A stretch of DNA of 8,225 nt from Bacillota bacterium. Its GTDB lineage: Bacteria > Bacillota > Clostridia > Peptostreptococcales > Anaerovoracaceae. Within the stretch, counting starts at the first letter, position 1; every line of letters starts with the position of its first letter. The stretch is taken from NCBI GenBank assembly GCA_017523605.1, contig JAFWVZ010000200.1, positions 1 to 8,225 of the forward strand. The letters are read 5' to 3'. Below are positions 1 to 6,102 of the stretch, piece by piece. The translations under genes and the position numbers were made by a program. The notes beneath the pieces are model-generated. The model saw only the letters and a list, made by a program, of their open reading frames with translations. It was not told the DNA's origin and ran no database searches.

Positions 1-960
1 CTGCGTGGCGAAAGTACCGCTGCCGTTGCCCAGCACCAGTACGGAGAAGTCTTCCTTTTTCTCCGTGTCATTTTCGTATACGCCGGCCATTACAGGAGCC
101 GCCATGGCGTAGTCGTAGTACATACCGGTAAGTCCGCCGTCCTTCTGGTAGACGGACTGCACGCCGAACAGCACGTTGGTGGACAGGATGACGCTCTTGT
201 CATCCTCGCGGACCTGAAGGTAGTTGTATATGGACTCGCCTTCGTAGGTAAGGTCCTTCTCCCAGAAAGCAAAGTTCCCGGACCAGCCGAAAACGCAGCA
301 GACCACGAACAGTATTATGCCTACGATCGTCCTTACCGGAGAGACTTTAGAAGAAATAAAGTAGATGACGCAAAGCGCAAGAAGTATGCCCGCAAAGATC
401 AGGAACGTGACTGCAGTTCCAACGCTTGGTATGGTAACGAAGGTAGGAAGGAACGTTCCGATTATGCTGCCTACTGTGTTGCAGGCACCCAGCCTTCCCA
501 CCACCTTGCCGCTGTCCGAAAGGCTTCCTATGGTATAAGCCGCAAGGCTCGGAGTTACTGTCCCCAGAAGGAACAGCGGGAACACGAATACCACCATGGC
601 GCTTACGAACGCCGCGATCACAAGGAAGTTGGCGTTTACGGTAAAGATGACGAGACCGGATATCCCTATGATGATGTATTTGCCTACCACAGGGATAGCA
701 GCTATCCATATCGCCGCTACAAGCATGCGTCTGTAGAGCTTGTCCGGGTTGGGATCTTTGTCGGCCGAACGGCCTCCGTAGATGTTGCCCAGAGCCATGG
801 CTATCATTACAGTGCCGATGATTATCGTGTAAACGATCTGGGACGAACTGAAATACGGCGCCAGGAGCCTGCTTGCGGCAAGCTCCACCGCCATTACGGA
901 CATACCTGCGAAGAATTCGGTCAGGTACAGGTACAGTTTGTTGCTCAGTATCTTACGCAT
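1..960 (-). CDS. Fused MFS-like membrane domain / spermidine synthase-like protein, N-terminal part (runs off left edge)
   Basis: An open frame of 320 codons runs from an ATG at 960-958 to the window edge without a stop, so the C-terminus is missing. Residues about 10-230 are a series of hydrophobic membrane segments with an early VELAASRLLAPYF motif typical of the MFS-like half of this family. After the last helix come ESIYNYLQV (242-250), LFGVQSVY and TGMYYDYAM, the N-terminal strand features of spermidine synthase domains, and then the S-adenosyl-binding glycine loop VLVLGNGSGT (307-316) just before the edge. The family is known as fused MFS/spermidine synthase. The catalytic part that would show whether it is a true aminopropyltransferase lies outside the window, so the substrate is unknown. 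No Shine-Dalgarno precedes the ATG; the 20 bases before it are A-rich and directly follow the structured RNA at 980-1133. Family assignment is firm; enzymatic activity is not. Confidence 0.88.
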   Translation of the reverse strand, partial: MRKILSNKLYLYLTEFFAGMSVMAVELAASRLLAPYFSSSQIVYTIIIGTVMIAMALGNIYGGRSADKDPNPDKLYRRMLVAAIWIAAIPVVGKYIIIGISGLVIFTVNANFLVIAAFVSAMVVFVFPLFLLGTVTPSLAAYTIGSLSDSGKVVGRLGACNTVGSIIGTFLPTFVTIPSVGTAVTFLIFAGILLALCVIYFISSKVSPVRTIVGIILFVVCCVFGWSGNFAFWEKDLTYEGESIYNYLQVREDDKSVILSTNVLFGVQSVYQKDGGLTGMYYDYAMAAPVMAGVYENDTEKKEDFSVLVLGNGSGTFATQ

Positions 961-979
961 TTCGGTTTTATTGTTTAAT

Positions 980-1133
980 TGCGTCCAGGTCGGTACTTAT
1001 CCGCCGGACACGCCTCCCGGCTTGGCGGGGGCCCTCCCAGCGGTACTAAGCTCCGTCTGCGCATGGATGCTTGCCGGTCGCTAAGGACCGGGTTCCCCGA
1101 CAGTCCTTCGGATAAGCACACGACCGGGCCGCA
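980..1133 (-). ncRNA. Structured RNA or leader element of unrecognised family
   Basis: This gap between two genes folds into a compact RNA on the minus strand. The 5' arm (1133 to 1109) pairs with the 3' arm (1003 to 980): about 22 pairs, mismatches at 1126/987 and 1129/984, and a bulge at 1120. The inner end of the helix is an uninterrupted 8-base complement, CUUAUCCG with CGGAUAAG. Inside is a hairpin (1108-1101 with 1090-1083, 8 pairs) and a GC-rich core that includes GCCGG/CCGGC (1021-1017 with 1007-1003, sharing its last base with the closing helix). The pairs 1117/995 and 1102/1089 are G-U on the minus strand and would be C/A clashes on the plus strand, which favours the minus strand. 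There is no terminator-like T-run, and the element ends 20 bases before the start codon of the MFS/spermidine-synthase gene. It could be a cis-acting leader or a processed stand-alone RNA. I do not see the core motifs of SRP, 6S, RNase P, tmRNA, 5S rRNA, SAM, cobalamin, FMN, TPP, c-di-AMP or T-box RNAs. The raiA RNA is worth testing but I cannot confirm it by eye. Confidence 0.62.
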
Positions 1134-1144
1134 TCATCAACAGA

Positions 1145-1690
1145 TCAAAGCTGCCTGCTCATGAATACGCTGCCGTCCGCCAGCCTGTGCCACTCCAGAA
1201 GGCCGTTCTCCATGGTCATGTAGCTGTGCGCGGAGCCGCCTTTGGGTATCGAGACAGATCCGGGATTGCAGTAGATGTAGCCGTTGTGGTCCTCGCATGC
1301 TGGCACGTGGGTGTGGCCGTGCAGAAGGACGTCTATTCCGGACAGCGGCGGAAGATGCCCTGTGTTGTAGTGGTCCCCGTGAGTGGCGAATATAAGCTTT
1401 CCGCTGTCCACTATCTGCATGTACTCCGCAAGTATGGGGAATTCCAGCACGCACTGATCCACCTCGGCGTCGCAGTTGCCGCGCACGCAGAGGATCTTAT
1501 CCTTATAGGCGTTGAGCATCTCGAACACCTGCATGGGACCGTATAATTCCGGCAGCGCGTTGCGGGGACCGTGGTAGAGTATGTCCCCCAGAAGCAGTAT
1601 CTGATCCGCCTTTTCGGCGTCCGCCCGCTTAAGGAACTGTTTTGTGAATTCGGCCGACCCGTGAAGGTCCGAGCCTATTATCCATCTCAT
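1145..1690 (-). CDS. yfcE: YfcE/MJ0936-type metallophosphoesterase (phosphodiesterase)
   Basis: This 181-residue protein has the full metallophosphoesterase metal-binding set in order: SDLHG (D8, H10), LLLGD (D36), GNCD (71-74), a histidine in THGD (H104) and HGHTH (124-128), followed by CNPGS. The length and the GNCD variant match the small YfcE subfamily, which hydrolyses phosphodiester model substrates with a dinuclear metal centre in the cytoplasm; the physiological substrate is not settled for the family. No signal peptide or membrane segment is present. The ATG at 1690 places the first strand (RWIIGSDLHG) at the very N-terminus, as expected. There is no convincing Shine-Dalgarno in the 20 bases upstream. 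It sits 44 bases after the flavin-reductase-like gene and is followed by the structured RNA. The gene symbol is by family resemblance. Confidence 0.9.
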   Translation of the reverse strand: MRWIIGSDLHGSAEFTKQFLKRADAEKADQILLLGDILYHGPRNALPELYGPMQVFEMLNAYKDKILCVRGNCDAEVDQCVLEFPILAEYMQIVDSGKLIFATHGDHYNTGHLPPLSGIDVLLHGHTHVPACEDHNGYIYCNPGSVSIPKGGSAHSYMTMENGLLEWHRLADGSVFMSRQL

Positions 1691-1734
1691 GTGTTTTATC
1701 TGAATATCTTATTATGAAACCGCGTCCGGGAGGA

Positions 1735-2421
1735 TCAGCCCTTGTCGAACTTCTCCTTGCCCTGTTTTCTTATCAGGTGCTTGGCGCGCTGCTGCGCGGA
1801 TATCTTCTTTGCAGTGGAAGGCTTCATTACGGAATATCCCATGCGGCCTATGCGCTCCTTTGGAGCCGCATAGTAGCTGCCGTGGATGAGGCTTACCAGC
1901 TTAAGCTTTTCGAACATCGCGCGGCCTTCGCCGTTTATTATGCTGTCGTCCACCCTGACATTGACTATGTCCGCAAGGAACATGTCGTGAGAGCCCAGGG
2001 ACTTTACTTCGAACACCTTGCATTCCAGCTGCACCGGGCTCTCCTTTATGGCCGGACACGAGACTTTTTCGGCCGGCTCCGGTGTAAGCGTAAACTCCAG
2101 AGAACCGTCCGGACCGCTTTTAAGGCTGTGCTTTCCGAACTTGGTCTCCTTGCTTCCGCTTACGCAGCCGCACCAGTCCATGGCAGCAGCCAGAGTCTCC
2201 GGAACAAGATTTATCACGAATTCCCCGCTCTCCTTTACTATGTCGTGCGAATGCCTTCTGGGCGTTATGCTTACATATGTACGTGGAGGATCGGAATTGA
2301 TGATCCCTGTCCAGGCTATGGTTATTATGTTGTCCGTACCGTCAGCTAAGCTTCCGCAGCTCACCATTACGGCAGGCAGCGGCGCAAGCATGGAGGACGG
2401 CGCAAACGATCTTTTAGACAT
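1735..2421 (-). CDS. Flavin reductase-like domain protein (FMN-binding split barrel)
   Basis: This 228-residue cytoplasmic protein begins with a strand (residues 16-22, PAVMVSC) followed by NIITIAWTGIINSDPP (31-46), VSITPRRHSHD (50-60) and EFVIN (67-71). These are the hallmark N-terminal motifs of the flavin reductase-like (DIM6/NTAB) family, which binds FMN in a split barrel and typically acts as an NAD(P)H-flavin reductase or flavoprotein partner. The LHG-like loop around residue 179 (IHGSYYA) is also typical of clostridial members. The last ~30 residues form a lysine/arginine-rich tail (about 200-228) beyond the usual barrel. The ATG at 2421 is preceded by a weak AAAGG about 8 bases upstream and lies 30 bases after the ClC gene stop. 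The electron acceptor and physiological role cannot be read from the sequence. Confidence 0.88.
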   Translation of the reverse strand: MSKRSFAPSSMLAPLPAVMVSCGSLADGTDNIITIAWTGIINSDPPRTYVSITPRRHSHDIVKESGEFVINLVPETLAAAMDWCGCVSGSKETKFGKHSLKSGPDGSLEFTLTPEPAEKVSCPAIKESPVQLECKVFEVKSLGSHDMFLADIVNVRVDDSIINGEGRAMFEKLKLVSLIHGSYYAAPKERIGRMGYSVMKPSTAKKISAQQRAKHLIRKQGKEKFDKG

Positions 2422-2451
2422 AACGTCGGCCTTTCGTTTCTTACTGCCGGA

Positions 2452-3708
2452 TCAATGTGTCTTCCGGTCTATGATGCCCGGATCGTATTTGGAAAAACGT
2501 ATCATCTGGGAAGACCAGATGCCGAAATGCCCGGAAAAAAGATACGTTACGGCTACTACCAGAAGGAACAGTGTTCCCGCTCCGAATCCGAACATCTCGA
2601 AGGCTATCATCAGCGCCGTTACGGGACAGTTGGTGACTCCGCAGAATACCGCAGCCGCGCCCAGAGCGGAGCAAAGCGGCGAAGACAGTCCGCAGACCTG
2701 CGCGAACAAATTCCCGAAAGCGGCTCCCGTAAACAGCGACGGAACTATCTCTCCGCCCTGAAAGCCGCCGCCCAAAGTAACGGCAGTAAGGACGATCTTT
2801 ATAAGGAACGCAGCCGGGAAGATCTTAAATCCCGGGTCCGAGATGCACTGCTCTATTACGGCCGCGCCGGAACCATTGTACATGCGCGTGCCAATAGCCA
2901 GCGTAGCAGCTATGACTACCGCGGCGGATACAACGATGCGAAGACAGTCGTTCTTTAAATACTGTTTTTCCAGATGAGCCGTCTTGTGCATCACCCAGCA
3001 GAACAGCGCGCTTACCGCGGAGCAGCAGATCGCCAGCAGTATTACCATAAGAATGGTCCTGATGTCGATCTCCGGGACCGCGGCCAGCGTCAGGTCGGCT
3101 TCGGAAAGGCCGAACACCTTCTCCGCCACAAGATGCGCCGTGAGAGCGGAGAACATGCAGGGGGCCAGAGCGGAATGGTACATTACGCCTACGGTGCTTA
3201 TCTCCATCGACATTATGGTAGCCGCCAGAGGCGTTCCGAAAAGCGCGGAGAACGCCGCGGACATTCCGCACATTATCGTTCTTCTGCAATCTTCTTCTTT
3301 GAATCGCAGAAGATTTCCGAGGGTGCAGCCCAGGCTTCCGCCTATCTGAAGCGCCGCGCCCTCCCTGCCTGCGGAACCTCCGGTAAGATGCGTAAGAACG
3401 GTCCCAACGAAAATGTGCGGCGCCATCTTCCACGGAAGACGGCAGCCCTCCCTTACGCTTTCGATGACGAGGTTGGTACCGCGGACTTCTTTTATCTTAA
3501 GGAGCTTCTGCCATCCTACGATCGCAAGTCCGGCCGAGATCATGCAGAAAAGCAGCCAGGGATATTCGGAGAAGGCCTTGCTTCCCCACCCTATAAGCTT
3601 TCCAAATATGCTCGCGGCACATCCGACCACAAGACCGCAGAGTATGCCGAAGAAGATCCATTTAAGTATCGATGCGGCAATTTTTTTAATTTCAGAAGTA
3701 TCTTTCAT
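2452..3708 (-). CDS. ClC-family anion channel/antiporter, resembling the fluoride-exporting CLC-F subgroup
   Basis: This 418-residue polytopic membrane protein has the ClC signatures: GGSAGREGAALQIGGS (110-125), carrying the gating glutamate (E116), FGTPLAA (157-163) and GGGFQGGEIVPSLFTGAAFG (313-332). There are no cytoplasmic CBS domains. The layout RGTNLVIESV (76-85), LTHLTGGSAGREG (105-117), EIVP and a C-terminal SGHFGIWSSQ resembles the bacterial subgroup that includes CLC-F fluoride/proton antiporters, rather than E. coli ClcA with its GSGIP loop. At the selectivity position (Ser107 in ClcA, Met in well-studied CLC-F) I place Thr78, and at the anion-coordinating Tyr (Tyr445 in ClcA) I place Trp398; both placements are by eye. 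The transported anion is therefore uncertain. The gene lies 36 bases after the FNT gene, with no Shine-Dalgarno before its ATG, so translational coupling or an A-rich start is likely. Confidence 0.92.
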   Translation of the reverse strand: MKDTSEIKKIAASILKWIFFGILCGLVVGCAASIFGKLIGWGSKAFSEYPWLLFCMISAGLAIVGWQKLLKIKEVRGTNLVIESVREGCRLPWKMAPHIFVGTVLTHLTGGSAGREGAALQIGGSLGCTLGNLLRFKEEDCRRTIMCGMSAAFSALFGTPLAATIMSMEISTVGVMYHSALAPCMFSALTAHLVAEKVFGLSEADLTLAAVPEIDIRTILMVILLAICCSAVSALFCWVMHKTAHLEKQYLKNDCLRIVVSAAVVIAATLAIGTRMYNGSGAAVIEQCISDPGFKIFPAAFLIKIVLTAVTLGGGFQGGEIVPSLFTGAAFGNLFAQVCGLSSPLCSALGAAAVFCGVTNCPVTALMIAFEMFGFGAGTLFLLVVAVTYLFSGHFGIWSSQMIRFSKYDPGIIDRKTH

Positions 3709-3712
3709 TTTA

Positions 3713-3734
3713 CTGAAAGGGTCCGCCCTGAAAG
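3713..3734. repeat. Short direct repeat CTGAAAG x2 with a small inverted repeat between
   Basis: CTGAAAG occurs at 3713-3719 and again at 3728-3734, 15 bases apart, in the 36-base gap before the ClC gene. AGGG (3718-3721) and CCCT (3726-3729) could form a four-pair stem overlapping the repeats. It is short enough to be chance, and there is no T-run to make it a terminator. It could mark an operator or an mRNA structure near the ClC start codon. Confidence 0.3.
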
Positions 3735-3744
3735 ACGGATATTA

Positions 3745-4575
3745 TTACTTGTCTTCTTTCTTCTTGCCAAGGTATATAACTCCGTAGAGTATGCCTACGA
3801 AAACTCCGCCGCCGATTATGTTGCCTATGGTCACGGGCAGCAGGTTGGCTCCGAAGAATCCGCCGAGCGTAAGCGCGGAGGTGTTGACTCCCGCAGCGGC
3901 AGCGGCCTGTGCGTAGGCCGGAATGCCGTTGGCAAACAGTCCTGCGCTGATGTAATACATGTTAGCGACGCTGTGTTCGAATCCGCAGAGTACGAACATC
4001 ATGATCGGGAAGAATATTCCTATGATCTTTCCGGCTACATCCTTGGCCGCGAAGGAGATCCATACGGCTATGCATACCAGGAAATTGCACATAATGCCCT
4101 TAAGAAGAGCGTCGCCGAAAGGCATGCTGCACTTAGCGACAGCGGTGGATATGACCGATACCGCCATGCCGTTGCCGAACAGGCTGAACTGATGTCCGAA
4201 AGCGCAGAAAGCAGCCACAAGGCATCCGCCGATAAGGTTTCCTATGTATACGAACACCCAGTTCTTGAGCATTCCGCCCACCTTTATCTCCTTCTGGAGC
4301 AGGGGCAGAGTAAGCAGGCAGTTTCCGGTAAACAGTTCGCTCCCTGCGAGCAGTACCATAGCAAGTCCGCCCGGGAATACGCAAGCTCCCACGAGCTTGG
4401 CTACGGACGCGGCACTGATGGATACGGAAGCCGTGGTGGAGGCAACTCCGCCTACAGCAATGAAAGCGCCCGCGAGAATGCCCAGGAATATCATCTTCCA
4501 TATGGGTGTGTTGACCTTGCCTTTTCCGATGTTGATGTAGTTCTTTGCTACTTCAGCCGGTGAAAACAGATTCAT
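3745..4575 (-). CDS. Formate/nitrite transporter (FNT) family channel
   Basis: This 276-residue membrane protein has about six hydrophobic segments and the FNT signatures: LAGSELFTGN (76-85), LLKGIMCNFLVCIAVW (157-172) with the conserved lysine K159, KDVAGKI (178-184), and CGFEHSVANMY (197-207) containing the central pore histidine H201. NLLPVTIGNIIGG follows in the last helix. FNT proteins are homopentameric inner-membrane channels that pass small monovalent anions such as formate, nitrite, lactate or hydrosulfide. The sequence does not let me choose between FocA, NirC and the hydrosulfide (FNT3/HSC) types, so no symbol is given. No formate-lyase or nitrite-reductase gene is adjacent. The ATG at 4575 has a perfect AGGAGG eight bases upstream. 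It precedes the ClC gene, so the two anion-transport proteins are probably co-transcribed. Confidence 0.94.
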   Translation of the reverse strand: MNLFSPAEVAKNYINIGKGKVNTPIWKMIFLGILAGAFIAVGGVASTTASVSISAASVAKLVGACVFPGGLAMVLLAGSELFTGNCLLTLPLLQKEIKVGGMLKNWVFVYIGNLIGGCLVAAFCAFGHQFSLFGNGMAVSVISTAVAKCSMPFGDALLKGIMCNFLVCIAVWISFAAKDVAGKIIGIFFPIMMFVLCGFEHSVANMYYISAGLFANGIPAYAQAAAAAGVNTSALTLGGFFGANLLPVTIGNIIGGGVFVGILYGVIYLGKKKEDK

Positions 4576-4583
4576 AATGGTTT

Positions 4584-4589
4584 CCTCCT
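4584..4589 (-). promoter_or_regulatory. Strong ribosome-binding site of the FNT gene
   Basis: On the minus strand this is AGGAGG, eight bases before the ATG at 4575. It is a consensus Shine-Dalgarno, fixes the start, and shows the host uses canonical ribosome binding. Confidence 0.85.
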
Positions 4590-4625
4590 AATTCTGAAAA
4601 CGATTAAAAATGCGGAATAATACTA

Positions 4626-6056
4626 CTATAAAATATCCGTTACAAGCCTTGAAACCGACTCTTTTATCTTTATCCAGTTTGAACGGCGTTCGTAATCTTC
4701 CTGCGTAAGCCTTCTGGAATTCTTCATGTCATCCTCGAACGCCTTGCGCAGTTCAATGGCTATCTCCCTGTCGTACGCGAATACGTTGCATTCGAAATTG
4801 AGCTCGAAACTGCGTATGTCGAAGTTCGCGGAACCTACGCTGGCGGCCTCGTCATCCACGACTATGGTCTTGGAGTGAAGGAATCCCTTCTCGTAGATGT
4901 AAGCCTTTGCGCCGTAGCTTACCAGGGTCCCGAGATTCTGATAGGTTACCCAGTATACGAACGGGTGGTCCGGCATCGGGGGGATCATTATCCTTACGTC
5001 CACACCGGACACTGCGGCGCTCTTTAAAGCCTCGAAAATGCTCTCGTCAGGTACAAGATACGGTGTCTGGATGTATATGCTGCGCTTTGCGGCGTTGATC
5101 ATCTTAAGATAGCCGAACTTTATCTCCGTCTCCTGGCTCTCGGGTCCGCTGGAGACCACCTGCACTGCGCAGTCCAGCGAAGTGTCCACGGGGTAATCCG
5201 CAACGTTAAGTTCTATCTCCTGGCCGTTGGCAAAGTTCCAGTCCATTATGAACCTGGAGTCTATGTCGAACACGCTGCCTCCGCGGATGCGAAGGTGGGT
5301 ATCGCGCCAGCCCTTGAACTTTCTGCTGTCGCCCACGTATTCCTTAGCGGCGTTAAGACCGCCTATGTAGGCAATGGAGTTGTCTATTATCAGAAGCTTG
5401 CGGTGATTGCGGTAGTTGAGCTTAAGATCCAGCTTGAATATCCTTGCGGGGAAGAAGAACACCACCTGCCCGCCTGCGCTGCGGAGCTCATCGAAGTGCT
5501 TGCGGCGCATGCGTCTGCAGCCCATGGCGTCCAGGAGGAGCTTTACCTTTACGCCCTCGCGGGCCTTCTCCGTAAGGATACGGACCAGTTCCAGACCTAT
5601 GTAGTCCGGCTTCATTATGAAGAATTCCATGTTTATGGAGCTCTTTGCCGCCTTCAGGTCCTCGAACATGCTGTTGAAGCATTCCTGCCCGGCCGTAAAT
5701 ATCTTAATCTCGTTATTCTGCGTAAGATACGCGCTGGCGTACTCCTGATTGAATTTGATCAGCTGTCTCCACGCCGCTGCCTGAGTGTTCACGAAGTGGA
5801 AGCTGCCCTCGTTGATGCTGCGCTTCTGGTCCAGCAGGAAAGGATTGTTCCTGAAATGCATGGAACTGGACAGGCTGCTGAGCCTGTACCTTGCCAGAAG
5901 CTGCGAAAGCATTATGTACAGGACTATGCCTGCGCCGGGAAGCACAAAAAGGAGCATGATCCATGCGATGGTGGAAGACGGACGCTTCCTCTCCGCAAAG
6001 ATTATGAAGATGCTTACGAATACGTTCAGTATGTAGATTACAGTCGTAAAACTCAT
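4626..6056 (-). CDS. cls: Cardiolipin synthase (phospholipase D family)
   Basis: This 476-residue protein has the bacterial ClsA architecture. Two N-terminal membrane segments (about 4-21 and 31-51, the PLDc_N domain, with the AERKRPSSTIAWIMLL linker) are followed by two phospholipase-D HKD motifs. The first is NHRKLLIID (H218, K220, D225) with the following GGLN; the second is LHSKTIVVDD (H394, K396, D401) followed by SANFDIRS. Length and motif spacing are normal. The enzyme joins two phosphatidylglycerol molecules into cardiolipin plus glycerol at the cytoplasmic membrane. The ATG at 6056 starts directly on the first membrane segment; AGAGG sits only 3 bases upstream, so the ribosome site is tight. 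The gene follows the M50 peptidase by 46 bases and precedes the FNT gene by 50. A role in general membrane homeostasis is the simplest reading; nothing ties it specifically to its neighbours. Confidence 0.95.
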   Translation of the reverse strand: MSFTTVIYILNVFVSIFIIFAERKRPSSTIAWIMLLFVLPGAGIVLYIMLSQLLARYRLSSLSSSMHFRNNPFLLDQKRSINEGSFHFVNTQAAAWRQLIKFNQEYASAYLTQNNEIKIFTAGQECFNSMFEDLKAAKSSINMEFFIMKPDYIGLELVRILTEKAREGVKVKLLLDAMGCRRMRRKHFDELRSAGGQVVFFFPARIFKLDLKLNYRNHRKLLIIDNSIAYIGGLNAAKEYVGDSRKFKGWRDTHLRIRGGSVFDIDSRFIMDWNFANGQEIELNVADYPVDTSLDCAVQVVSSGPESQETEIKFGYLKMINAAKRSIYIQTPYLVPDESIFEALKSAAVSGVDVRIMIPPMPDHPFVYWVTYQNLGTLVSYGAKAYIYEKGFLHSKTIVVDDEAASVGSANFDIRSFELNFECNVFAYDREIAIELRKAFEDDMKNSRRLTQEDYERRSNWIKIKESVSRLVTDIL

Positions 6057-6102
6057 TATCCTCTGTCTCTGTTAAGCCCTTCTTACCGTGCGATCCTTAA
6101 GA

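Noticed and set aside
980..1133. SAM-type riboswitch for the structured element
   Set aside because: The CUUAUC/GAUAAG closing pairs and a CGGCAAGC segment look similar, but the rest of the SAM-I core (GAGGGA-type P2 strand, AUGAAACCCGGCAACC, GGUGCCAAUUCC) is absent.
980..1133. SRP RNA, 6S RNA, 5S rRNA, FMN, c-di-AMP or T-box element
   Set aside because: None of the invariant motifs I know for these families (GGAAGGAAGCAG, large AU-rich central bubble, GACCGGCGGU with its partners, AGGGUGGNACCGCG and so on) is present in the right arrangement.
979..1164. A 61-codon plus-strand open frame across the structured RNA
   Set aside because: Composition reflects the GC-rich stems; no ribosome site or homology is apparent, and the base pairing explains the sequence better.
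1714..2349. A 211-codon plus-strand open frame opposite the flavin-reductase gene
   Set aside because: No domain is recognisable and it lies entirely opposite a convincing gene apart from a few bases.
3709..3744. Fluoride riboswitch in front of the ClC gene
   Set aside because: The gap is only 36 bases and lacks the conserved crcB-motif segments; upstream of it is FNT coding sequence.
2974..4563. A 529-codon open frame on the plus strand, antisense to the ClC and FNT genes
   Set aside because: Its translation is low-complexity and highly polar (many E, R, S, Y) with no recognisable domain, while the opposite strand encodes two clear membrane protein families with all their motifs. It is an antisense shadow of codon usage.
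6057..6102. Transcription terminator between the M50 gene and cls (and in the other short gaps)
   Set aside because: No GC-rich hairpin followed by a T-run is visible on the minus strand in any of the gaps.
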